Origin: Alviniconcha marisindica
Taxonomy: Eukaryota > Mollusca > Gastropoda > Provannidae
NCBI GenBank assembly: GCA_018857735.1
Contig: JABMCL010000865.1
Location: 297,001 to 361,000, forward strand
DNA: 64,000 nucleotides
Reading direction: 5' to 3'
Shown: in pieces, positions 46,197 to 58,100 of the stretch
Position numbering within the stretch: the first letter of the stretch is position 1
How the letters are laid out: the number at the start of each line of letters is the position of its first letter
Position numbers and translations under genes: made by a program
Notes under the pieces: model-generated
The model's database searches: none
Seen by the model: only the letters and a program-made list of their open reading frames with translations
What the model was told of the DNA's origin: nothing

Positions 46197-49100
46197 CTGC
46201 AAGAGATTGTTCATTCATTTTCTTCATCACCGTACAGACTAGTTTTACTGCAAAGGTTGACTGGGTGTTAAAAAATCAATCATCCATCTATCTATCTACC
46301 AAATGGACATACTGTTTGCAAAGGCTACGTAATTATGAGGCTGAATTCTGACACAGGCCCAGATTTACACCATATATTTAAGCATTGCTGTTTGAGCATG
46401 TGCAGAGCTCCAGTTTGCATGAGTGCAGGCACAACATTCCCAAGTCAAAATGATTTCCAACTGCAGACACTCAGCATATCAGAAGTAAATTTACACAACA
46501 CTGCTGACCCTGTATTTGTAGATGATATAAAGTCTGAATGAAGCTTCATCAAGACTTCTTAAAAAAGAATTAAAAAGCGAAAATGTTTCGTGCAGTAAGT
46601 ACTGAACCTACTACAATCATCTATCCAGTGAAAGGATTCCATAATTACTTAAAACAACAGTCTTGCAGCACAAGCTAATGGGCATTGTAGCTTCACTGAG
46701 GACAGTGATTGTAGATCACAACATAATGCCGGGTCCGTCTTCCCATTTCCTGTACTCTGAAGCCACTGTGCTGAAGTGGACAAATGAGCATGCATTCGCT
46801 GTTAAAAAGGAAATGGCATTAAAAAAAAAAAGAAGACATTTTAGGAGACTGGATACAAACTCAAGAATTCCTTTTCCTCTTTGTGGGCACAGAGGAGGGT
46901 TGGTAAAAAACAAACAAACAAAACTCCCCCTTCTCCCCCCGACCTTGCTATAATATTTGTTAATGTAAGATTGTAAAATGGATTGTTTAAATATTTCAAC
47001 ACGTATGGTAAAAGTGAAAAAGCGCACGGCTGTGGAAAAGAAACACTGACCCGTCTGTGTGTTTCGGCCAGTTTCTTTCTGGTCGCTTCTTCTTCCGCTT
47101 CTTCCTCCTCCCTCATCTTCTTGCGAGCAGCAATCTTCTCCTGCTTGGCCAGCTGATGTGCCTTGGACTGAACAGACCACAGACCATTTCAATTACTAGT
47201 GAACAGACCACAGACCATTTCAATTACTAGTGAACAGACCACAGACCATTTCAATTGCTAGCGAACAGACCACAGACCATTTCAGTGACTAGTGAACAGA
47301 CACAGACCATTTCAGTTACTAGTGAACACAGACCATTTCAATTACTAGAGAACAGACCACAGACTACCTTAATTACTAGTGAACAGACTGCACACTATTT
47401 CAGTTACTAGTGAACAGACCACAGACTACTTCAATTACTAGTGAACAGACTGCAGACCATTTCAATTACTAGTGAACAGACACAGACCATTTCAGTTACT
47501 CGTGAACAGACACAGACCATTTCAGTTACTAGTGAACAGACACAGACCATTTCAATTACCAGTGAACAGACCACACACCATTTCAGTTACTAGTGAACAG
47601 ACACAGACCATTTCAATTACTAGTGAACAAAGACCATTTCAATTACTAGTGAACAGGCCACAGACTACTTCAATTACTAGTGAACAGACCACAGACCATT
47701 TCAGTTACTAGTGAACAGACCAGAGACCATTTTAGTTACTACTGGACAGACCACAGACATTTTCAATTACCAGTGAACAGACCAGAGACCATTATGATTA
47801 CTACCAAACAGACCAGAGACCATTATGATAACTACCAAACAGACCAGAGACCATTATGATAACTACCAAACAGACCAGAGGCCATTATGATAACTACAAA
47901 ACAGACCAGAGACCATTATGATAACTACCAAACAGACCAGAGACCATTTCCGTTACTACTGAACAGATCAGAGAATATTTCAATTACTATTGAAAAGACC
48001 CAAGACCATTTCAATTACCACTTAACACAGCACAGACCATTTTAATTACTACTGGACAGACCCCAGACCATTTCAGTTACTACTGGCATCAATCTCATCT
48101 TTCTTAGCACGTGACTGCTTATTACACTGTGCTTAATTAAAAAATTGCAAGCCAAGACCATGCTAAAAAGCTTCATCTGCAGACTAAACTTTTTTTTTAA
48201 ACTGATGCCAGATTGCAAACCCACACACAGTTCTGGGCTGCCAATCACCCTAGCAGCTGCAGCCAATCAGAACGTCATAATATTGCATGTAAAAAAAAAA
48301 CCAGGGTGGCTACCATGCTTTACAGCAACAGAACAAAAGAAAACAAAAGCTGGCAGATTCCAAACAAACCCTTCAATGGCACACATTTACTGACGACAAG
48401 AGATGTCAATAAGACCCTGTGCATTCCACCAGTCAACACAGGGTAACACGCTGTTGTAATGAGGGAGGCGGGGCTTAGTGACCAGCTGACGGGGCATTCC
48501 ACCAGTCAACACAGGGTGACATGCTGGTCAGATGGAAAGCTTGTGATGAGGGAGGCGGGGCTTAGCAACCACCTGACGGGGGCATGCCACCAGTCAAGAC
48601 AGGGTGACATGCCCATCAGGTGATGGAAAGCTTGAGATGAAGGAGGCGGGGCCTAGCGACCAGCTGGTGGTGCATTACCTGTTCATCAGTGAGGGGCAGC
48701 CAGTAGATGCAAGGCGTTGCCTTGGTTTTACGGAACAGGTCATCCAACAGTTTGGCTGGCGGCTCTTCTTCCACCTTCGGGGCTTCCACCTCTGCAATAG
48801 ACACAAGCTACATAGAAGTTTGACGCGTGAACTGTGACATATAGGGTGATGTCGCTGAGTGGATGATTGTCAAAAATCAGACGTTCACTTTTAGCTTGTC
48901 TGCTGTGCACACAAAAGCCTTCACACAGTCAAAAGGAAGCTGTAGCATGTACAGAGAATTAAAGTGCTACACACGCCAAAAAAAGTCCAACCAAAGTTGT
49001 AGCAAAAGAGGGTAAATAGTAAAGAGATAAGAAATAGAGCACCACACCACTCTGCTATTTGTGTCGCTGGCTGACCATGCCACATGAAAAGACAATGCTA

Positions 49101-52100
49101 TTTGTGTCAATGGCTGACCATGTGACAAGAAAAAACAAATCACAAAGGCACTGGCAAACAGTTTGTCCCAAAACAAAATTCCAACCCCCCCCCCCCCATG
49201 ATGTAAACTCTACTCACGCTTTTTCTCCTTCCTCTCCTTGCTCCTCTCCTGCTCCCTGTGACGGCGTTCCCTCTCTCGCTCCCTGTCCTTGTCCCGCACC
49301 CTCTCGCGGGACCGGGACCTCACTCGACCCGCAGCCCCTCGCTCAGGTGACCTTGACCGTGACCTCTTGCCCCTGTCCCACTCTCGCACAGGTCGCTCCT
49401 CTCGCTTCCTCTCAGGCTCTGCTGCTGATGCCCGCCTGTCCCTGGTGGCAGCAGGAGGCGGGGAGGGTTCTCGCTTGGCAGGGGCAGGTGGGGGGCGGGG
49501 GGGCTGGGGGCCTCCTTCCTCCTCTGCCCGACGGCGATCCATCTGCAAGTTGACTTCACATTCACAAACGGGGTCTGGGGCTTGAAAGCATGCCTCGTCT
49601 CCACAGCGAAACACCGGTCTTTTCCCAGAATCGACTGGCGTGTTTGGGTCAGTGTGAGAAACCGGGGTGAAATTGTTCCTCATATCTAAAGCAGAAAATG
49701 TTCTTTGCCCAAACAAGTTCTGGCCAGTGCAAAAGATGGCTTAAAGAGCCACAGCCTTCTGTAACAATCTGGGCAGGAACGCTGCAATTGCAAATTCTTG
49801 CAGGCCCGTGCTGTTTGGAAATTAAGAGATCATTACTACAATATAATCAGTGAGTAAACTCTCCATTAGGATGGTAATACCAACCCTCTCACCACTTCAG
49901 TTCATACTATCTCCTTTACCCTCTAAAAAACAAGGTTTGGACCGATTCCTCTCCCCACCTTCCTGTATAAATCACCACCACAGCTTGCTATTTATCTCGC
50001 TTCCTCTTTATCACTTCAGTTCAAGCTTGCTGCTTTACCCTCTGCAAAACCAAGGTTTGAACTGATTCCCTTCTGCACCTTCCTCATGTAAATCACACTG
50101 ATCTTGTTTCCTTTATCACTTCAGTTCAAGCTTGCTGCTTTACCCTCTGCAAAACCAAGGTTTGAACTGATTCCCTTCTGCACCTTCCTCATGTAAATCA
50201 CACTGATCTTGTCTCCTTTATCACTTCAGTTCAAGCTTGCTGCTTTACCCTCTGCAAAACCAAGGTTTGAACTGATTCCCTTCTGCACCTTCCTCATGTA
50301 AATCACACTGATCTTGTCTCCTTTATCACTTCAGTTCAAGCTTGCTGCTTTACCCTCTGCAAAACCAAGGTTTGAACTGCTTCCCTTCTGCACCTTCCTC
50401 ATGTAAATCACACTGATCTTGTTTCCTTTATCACTTCAGTTCAAGCTTGCTGCTTTACCCTCTGCAAAACCAAGGTTTGAACTGATTCCCTTCTGCACCT
50501 TCCTCATGTAAATCACACTGATCTTGTCTCCTTTATCACTTCAGTTCAAGCTTGCTGCTTTACCCTCTGCAAAACCAAGGTTTGAACTGATTCCCTTCCC
50601 CACCTTCCTTGTCTAAATCACACTGATCTCACCTCCTCTTTATCACTTCAGTTCATACTTGCCACTTTACCCTCCACACAAAAAAAGGTTTGAACTGACT
50701 CCCCTCCCCAGCTTCCTTGTGTATATCACCACCACAGCTTGCCGTTCAGCTCACCTCCTCTTTATCAGCGTAGTCGACTCTGAGGGTCTTGGGGTTAGAC
50801 TGCGGCCAGCGAGCTCCGTGCAGCGCTTTCCTGGTGGCCACTGCCTGCTCTTCCTTCTCAAACTGAAAGCGAAAACAGCACAGCTGTCTTTTACACACAC
50901 TGCCAAGCTGGCCATGCACGCACCACATTCCATACCTTTACTGTCACAATTTTCCCATCTCTCTGACGGACTGATCTTTGGTCAAATTTGCAAAAATATC
51001 ACACACAGACAGGCCACCTTTGCCATCTGGTATCCACTGCAAACAAGTCAGTCAGTCTTGAAGGATGACGTGTTCTCCCCCCACCCCAAAACCCAACTTT
51101 CTGATAGATGAGCCACAGGCCATGTTAGCCATTTAGCATCCACTACAAACAAGTTGGTCAGTCTTGACAGGATGACGTGTTCTCCCCTCACCCCAACCCT
51201 CACCTTTTTAATAGATGTACCATCAGTGGTAAACAGCCAGCCTCCCCCCAACCTTTTCATAGCTGTGCCATCGGTGTCAGACAGCCAGCCTCCCCCCAAC
51301 CTTTTCACAGCTGTGAAATCAGTGTCAGACAGCCAGTCTCGCCCCAGCCTTTTTATAGCTGTGCCATCAGTGTCAGACAGCCAGTCTACCCCCAGCCTTT
51401 TCATAGCAGTGCCATCGGTGTCAGACAGCCAGCCTCTCCCCAACCTTTTCACAGCTGTGCCATCAGTGTCAGACAGCCAGTCTCCCCCCAACCTTTTCAT
51501 AGCTGTGCCATCAGTGTCAGACAGCCATTCTCCCCCCAGCCTTTTCATAGCTGTGCCATCAGTGTCAGACAGCCAGTCTCCCCCCAGCCTTTTCATAGCA
51601 GTGCCATCAGTCAGACAGCCAGTCTCCCCTCCAACCTTTTCATAGCTGTGCCATCAGTGTCAGACAGCCAGTCTCCCCCCAGCCTTTTCATAGCTGTACA
51701 TCAGTGTCAGACAGCCAGTCCCCCCCCCCCCCCCCCCCCCCCCTTTTCATAGCTGTGCCATCAGTGTCAGACAGCCAGTCCCCCCCCCCCCCTTTTTTTT
51801 TATAGCAGTGCCATCAGTGTCAGACAGCCAGTCTCCCCCCAGCCTTTTCATAGCTGTGCCATCAGTGTCAGACAGCCAGTCTCCCCCCCCCCCCCCCCCC
51901 CTTTTCATAGCAGTGCCATCAGTGTCAGACAGCCCGTCTCCCCCCAGCCTTTTCATAGCAGTGCCATCAGTGTCAGACAGTCAGTCTCCCCTCACCGTGG
52001 CATAGCAGTGTGACTTGATGGTGTTGATCCAGAAGCCTGAGTCCACCAAGGTCCCTGTGCGTCCCAGCAGCTCCTTCAGCTGCCCCAGGGTGAAGGGGCG

Positions 52101-55100
52101 CACCAGGTTGATGATGTGCACGATGCGGCTCACCGGCTTCCTGGCAGGAGACTGTTCACGCTTGGCTGCTTCAGGTTCGTCAGCTGGAACCAGGGGTTGG
52201 CTGATGCGTCGAGCGGGTTTGGCTGGTTCTGTGCAGGAGCAAAATGCTAGGATTTGTTACAAAAATCACGGTCAAGAAGGTGAAATTGCTCAATCTGAAA
52301 ACAGCGGATCCAAACACATAAAAGGTTAAAAATAACGCCATTTGGCAGGACAATACACAACATGAATTTTTCAGGGCAATTCCCGATATCAAGCTACAAA
52401 ATGACACTTAAAGAGTTAAACGGTGAACAATGAGAGTAGAACTAAACTTTTTTTGTTTTTAAACAGTGGAATTTGTGACGGCAGGAGCCAAGCTGACTGC
52501 TGGCAACAAGCAGCAGCTCTTTTTGCCCCACCCCCTTTTTATTCTGACACTACCTACTGCTAAACAGTCCTGAATCATTCAAACCTGCCAACCCTACCTT
52601 CTGCTTTGGTCTTTTCCTCTGCCATTGGTTTGGGCATCACTTTCACGTCTGTATCCATTTTGATGATCTTCAGCTTCTTGGCTTTGGGCTTGACAGGGGG
52701 TTCATTTTCATCATCACTGCTGTGTTTTGGCCTGGCCACTCGCATGTCATCTGTCGATTCCACACGACGCGTGTCTTCCTCAGGCTCCTCGCCCTCCCGC
52801 ATCACCTGAGGCAGAGGTAGGTAGTGCTTGGATTTTACCATCCTGTCAACCTTGTAGGGTCACATCAGGACAGACAACACTGTTTGAAATCAAACTCACA
52901 AAAAACGTCTACTCAGGGTGAAAAACAAGTAACCAAATCACAAACAAACAGGGGCCCACAGGTCTACACATAATACACTCTAAGTCTACACCAGAAAATG
53001 CTGATCAGTTTTCAAGGCAAAAGCTTAAACACATTTTAACAGCTGTGGTCAGGTTCATGTTAATTTTCTGAAACTGGAACCCGGCAACTGAGAATCGGAA
53101 ACTGAACACACCTTTACCCCTCTCACCACAATCAGCGTGCAACAAACACATCCCCAAACCAATCCCTTTTCTTGGGCAGTGCTGACACTGTCTTTCTGAC
53201 ATGCTCAACAGGCAAACTGTAGCTGAAATCATTCACTTGCTGCTTACCACTGTGCGTTTGATTTTAACATCCCGCTTGTCCTGAAGCTGTTGTTGTTGAT
53301 GTTGCTGCTGCTGCTGCTGCTGCTGTTGGTGCTGCTGCTCCTCTGATTCCAGGAACATGGACTCGCCAGCTTCCAACTCCAACACTGGCTCCACAGGCAG
53401 CTTGACATCCTCTATCAGACCCTGAAAGTCAACACCAACTGCTGTGAGCAATGTGGGCAGGGCTAGGCTGTGGATGTCTAGCCGACTATTAGAGGCTGCA
53501 GCTGAGGAGCATCATAAACGATAAAGACAGACAGTCATGTGGAACTGTCCCACCTGATCTTTGGCAGTTGAAAATCCTCCTTTCACAGCACTCATGGATA
53601 ACCTGAAGGAAGAACCGTGTTGCTGAAGCTTACCTTCAGATATCCGACTAGTTCTGTATTGCTGGCAATATTAACCCAAGCACACACGCGCGCACCAACA
53701 ACAGAAAGATGAATTGCGTTTCACAAATCTGTGGTAGCCCCACCACCCAAGCAACAAACAAACCCAACAACAGCAGCCAACAATCTACCTTTCCTACCTT
53801 CACCTTTTGTTCACAGTAACAGCAGCATTTTTTTCAAAACTGTATCCCAAAGAAGGAAGAATGGGACATAAGACTAAGAAAAGGTGATGGCAGAGAAGTC
53901 ATATTTTCTTCTTTTTATTGAATATTGCTGTGCAGTTTGCAATTGATAAACTACCCTCTCACCTTGAGCGAGTCGGTGGAGATCTCCAAAGACGTGCGCT
54001 TGCTACTGCTGCTTTTGGAGGAGCCCCACTTCCTCTTGCGGGCTGGTTTCTCCTTGGACGTTTCATTTTCCTCTTTGGTGCCAGACTCGTCTGCTTTGGC
54101 CGTTTCACTGCTGGCAGCTGTGAGTGAAAGCAACAATCAGTTGCGGTAACTGTTTACCAGAACATCTTTGCAAGAGCATAAAAGCAGATGTTTGTGTGTT
54201 GTTGTTTTTTAATTTTTTTTAAAACACAACTGTTAAATTGTTTATAATTATGTACTATCATGTGAAGAGGTTTGGTGATAAACTAGAGTCTCAAGGCCCT
54301 CCGTTTCTGTAGCTTCTGATAAATATTGCTCACTTACTCTTCTAGCCATTAGCCCTGATATAACCCTATGTGGTTGACTGGGTTCAATGCACCAACTAAC
54401 TCACTCTTCTAGCCCATACTAACAGCCAGAGTCAATAATCTCTAAAGTCCTATTTCTAACCACCGTCTCATTCAGTTTTAATTTATCAATGTTAGTGTCT
54501 TGCCCTGATGTAACCATCATGGTTGACTGAGTGTGATAAACTGAGTTCCGCCTCCTCCTGTCAGTGTCACTGCCACAGCGTCAATGTTTCCCTGCTCTGC
54601 CATGTCCCCTGCATCAATGTTCCTGTTCTTTTAAATACGACATGCCAGCCACCTTCCCCACCATCCTAATAAGTCATAATCCTTTGTTTTTCCTTTTCAG
54701 AGAATCCATTCAGGCAACAGCTGTGGAAACCTCACACTGAATTTTTCACCATGCTGGAACAAAGCTGAGCGTGTTTTCTTACTGAGGTGTCATATATCAC
54801 TCAAAAAGAGAGTACATTGCAAATAATGGCAACATCTGGATTAACAATATGCATGAATTGCATGAACTTGGGGCCTTCAGACAACAGTCTCATATGAAGA
54901 TGTTTGTGACTCCCTGGCAAAGGAGTTTGTCCCACTGTGCGAGATACTTTGTTTACTCACAAACCTTCATCATGGATAACGGTTGACTGACCCTAAGAGT
55001 AACACAGCCTATGTCGTCCATCTGAAAGTGTTTTGCCAAGCTTCTTTAAGTACTAAGAACAAACGCATTTCAGAGAAATAATACATATATGATGTTATGA

Positions 55101-58100
55101 TTGAAAACACTCTGTTTACCTTTGTTAGCTGATCCCAGTCGACGGAAAGTTCTAACCTCAGCCTGAAACAGATGGTAGCATGTGTGCCATGAAAACTCCA
55201 ATTCATGTTCAAAATAGAAACTAAATGAGCTTATTCACAGTGACCAACACCACAAAATATCCAAAGATGGAAAAGGACTTAGCAGTATTTTTGTGTGTGT
55301 GCATTTTCTTTCGGGGGTGGGGGTGTGGGTGTGGGAGCTTCCTAAGTCATACTTTAACTTTTCAAATTTAGTAATACTATCACTGTATCAACAAGATACT
55401 TTTAGTTTTACTTTAGTCTGTTTTATGATCAATACTCATTCCACCATGTACTTATAATTCTACCTAGTGTAATGATGGGCACTTTGATTACATAATAAAC
55501 CCACACAAAGACAAAAACAACGTTCAACAGACTTAACCTGAACTGAGCTGGAGAAGTGGAGTGGGTGTAAGCAGGTGCGACTAGGTGCCAGAATGCGCAC
55601 ATAGACGGTAGCACTTTCCATGCAAATTTTGAAATCCATTTCACCAGTATCATGTACATGATATGAATATATATGTTGCTGAATAAGTCAAGCAGATGTT
55701 AAAAATCTGGCCAGCTAGTGTGGTACATCTGTCAGAAAAGTCTGATGTAAGAACAATGATCCATCTTCTGGCATCAAACTCTTCTCACATCCACACCGCA
55801 CTTGCATGCCATCTTCACAGTATCTACATAACAATTATTCTTCATGGAAATGGTGAAACAAGTTATTTAACTTTAAAAGCTGTTCTGACAAAGACTACGT
55901 CCCCCCAAAAGTATGTGTGCTGTCCTGGCATGTCCTCTTAAAAAGCATTAAATCTTATATTCTTGTCTGTTTCTATCTCACTTTTCCCAGTTCCTTTCTT
56001 CCTGCACAGCAACATTTGATTTTTCTGAAATAATTTGAGTGTCACAACTAAAAAGACTTTAACTCGGTTGTCCCTTAAATACTTAAACAAAATGGCAATA
56101 TTTTGTGATGTTTCCAGCATTTAAATTTGACCAGTCATGGTCTGTGTACTCAACATGGTTTGCTGTCCTGAGTCAAAAGCAGACAAAACAAATGCACACA
56201 TACAAGAAAGCTATTGAAATAAAACCATGTTATTATTTTAAATACAGCTTTACCCAAACTGTAATGTTTTTATGGTACAGCTTGGAAGAAAAGAAAAAAA
56301 AAGAGCTGAGAATGTCAAGCATGTAGTAATTTTTGCCTTGAACTTTGAGTTTGATGGAGTGTGTGTGACATAAACCAGTGTCATAACAACTGGTTTTCAT
56401 CACTTTAATGACATCAGATTAATGGGACGATGACAATACAATCAGTATCTTAAAACCCTTTTGCAGGTAGGATTTTTTTTTAAAGAAGCTTTTCCATCAT
56501 TTGATGCTATTTTGTGGATAAACACTGCATTTAGATCTATATAACAACAGAAAAGTGGCCTAACTGAAGTATAGGTTTGATCAAAAATTATTCCCATATG
56601 AGGTGACCTATTGTGTTGAATGCTCACAATGATCTTCCCCACAAGTACATATAGTTTTTAGCATTTACAGTTAAAATGTTATTCAAATAATGCATTTTTG
56701 AGTTCTTATTCATGTCTAAAACAAGCTACTGTACTGAAAATGTCCATAACAATGTTTTCTTATCATTAGTAGCAGTAAAGTACTAATAAAATAAAAATAT
56801 GTGCCATATGTCGAACATTATACATTACCAAAGCTTGCCACTGACCATCCCATGAACTAAAACCAAGTGTATTTTGAACCATAGGTATCCCTAATAATGA
56901 ACCAGGCAGTATGAATTAATCAGTTTAATGTCTTCTTTTGAACTGTACCATTGTCTTTTAGAAGTTTATCCACTGTGTTTGGTTTCCAGGTCTTTTCATA
57001 AATAAAAAAATTTACAATGCTTTTTTGTATGCAATGCATGATGATCGACATCAGGCTACGCTATATTTTACCTGTGACCTCAAAAAAACAAGACAGAGCT
57101 TTCTCTTCTAAATTCATAATTATGACATTATCTAACAATTACAAAACATTCACCCATACAATGCATGAATTTGATGAAAAATACTTTTATTTTCAACCCT
57201 TCAGTTTTTGTGCAAGCACAATTTTGGAACAATGAAATGACAAAAGAAAAAAGGAGAGTTTTTGGTGCTATGTGAAAAAACATTCAACAACTATTGCCAT
57301 CTGTTTTACATCTTCTTTTTTTTCTTTCTGAAAAGTGCCAGACCCTTCTTCCCCTCCAATATCTTTTTTGGTTGATTTTTGAAATACGCAAGGGCACTAT
57401 GGTTCCACTTCATGAAATTTATTACAAAGAGTTAAATTCAACATGTTTGTTTTACAGAAACAAAAAAGCGACTGTAAAAACTAGTTCCTCTCAAAATCAT
57501 TTAAACTTAGGGCAAAGAGCATTTTATTCTTTCACTTTGTTTAAAAACAAATTAAATCTTGCAGTTCTGGGGAAAAATCTGGTCAGGAAGCACCTTGAAA
57601 CCAAGGAGGCTGCAACAGAGAATGTGGTTAGGACAAGTGATGGCGATGTCAAACTAAATCTAATCCAAAGGATGAAAGCACTGTACCAAGGACCAGCAGA
57701 GACCCTGAACTTTGAAAGAAACCCCCGACGTAAAAGCTACTCGAGAAGCAAGACGCAACAGGGGCCTTGGGATGGTGGAGGGTAGTCATCCGCCAATGCA
57801 AACTCTGCTACTGCCGCCATCTGGACTAGGCCTGGTCAGTAGAGTACGGCTGGGCAGTACGGGTAGAAGGAACTGGTCACCACCGGAGGAGCTGGACAGC
57901 TATGTAAACAGTCTCTTGTTTTCTTGGGGTCAGGTCGTCCGAGGAAACTGACATGGAAGCACTGTCTGATGCACAGATGAACTGAACGTCACTGTCTGGA
58001 TTGCAGGAGACTCACAGTCACAAATCATTGCCTGCGTATAACAAGTTCTAGGCCTACCATTGTGGCAAACACCTAGTCTGAGTCCTGTATTATTCACAGA

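Noticed and set aside
51048..51752. 180-190-codon ORFs on both strands
   Set aside because: They are produced by the 48-bp array in the ACIN1 intron; open frames on both strands track the repeat period.
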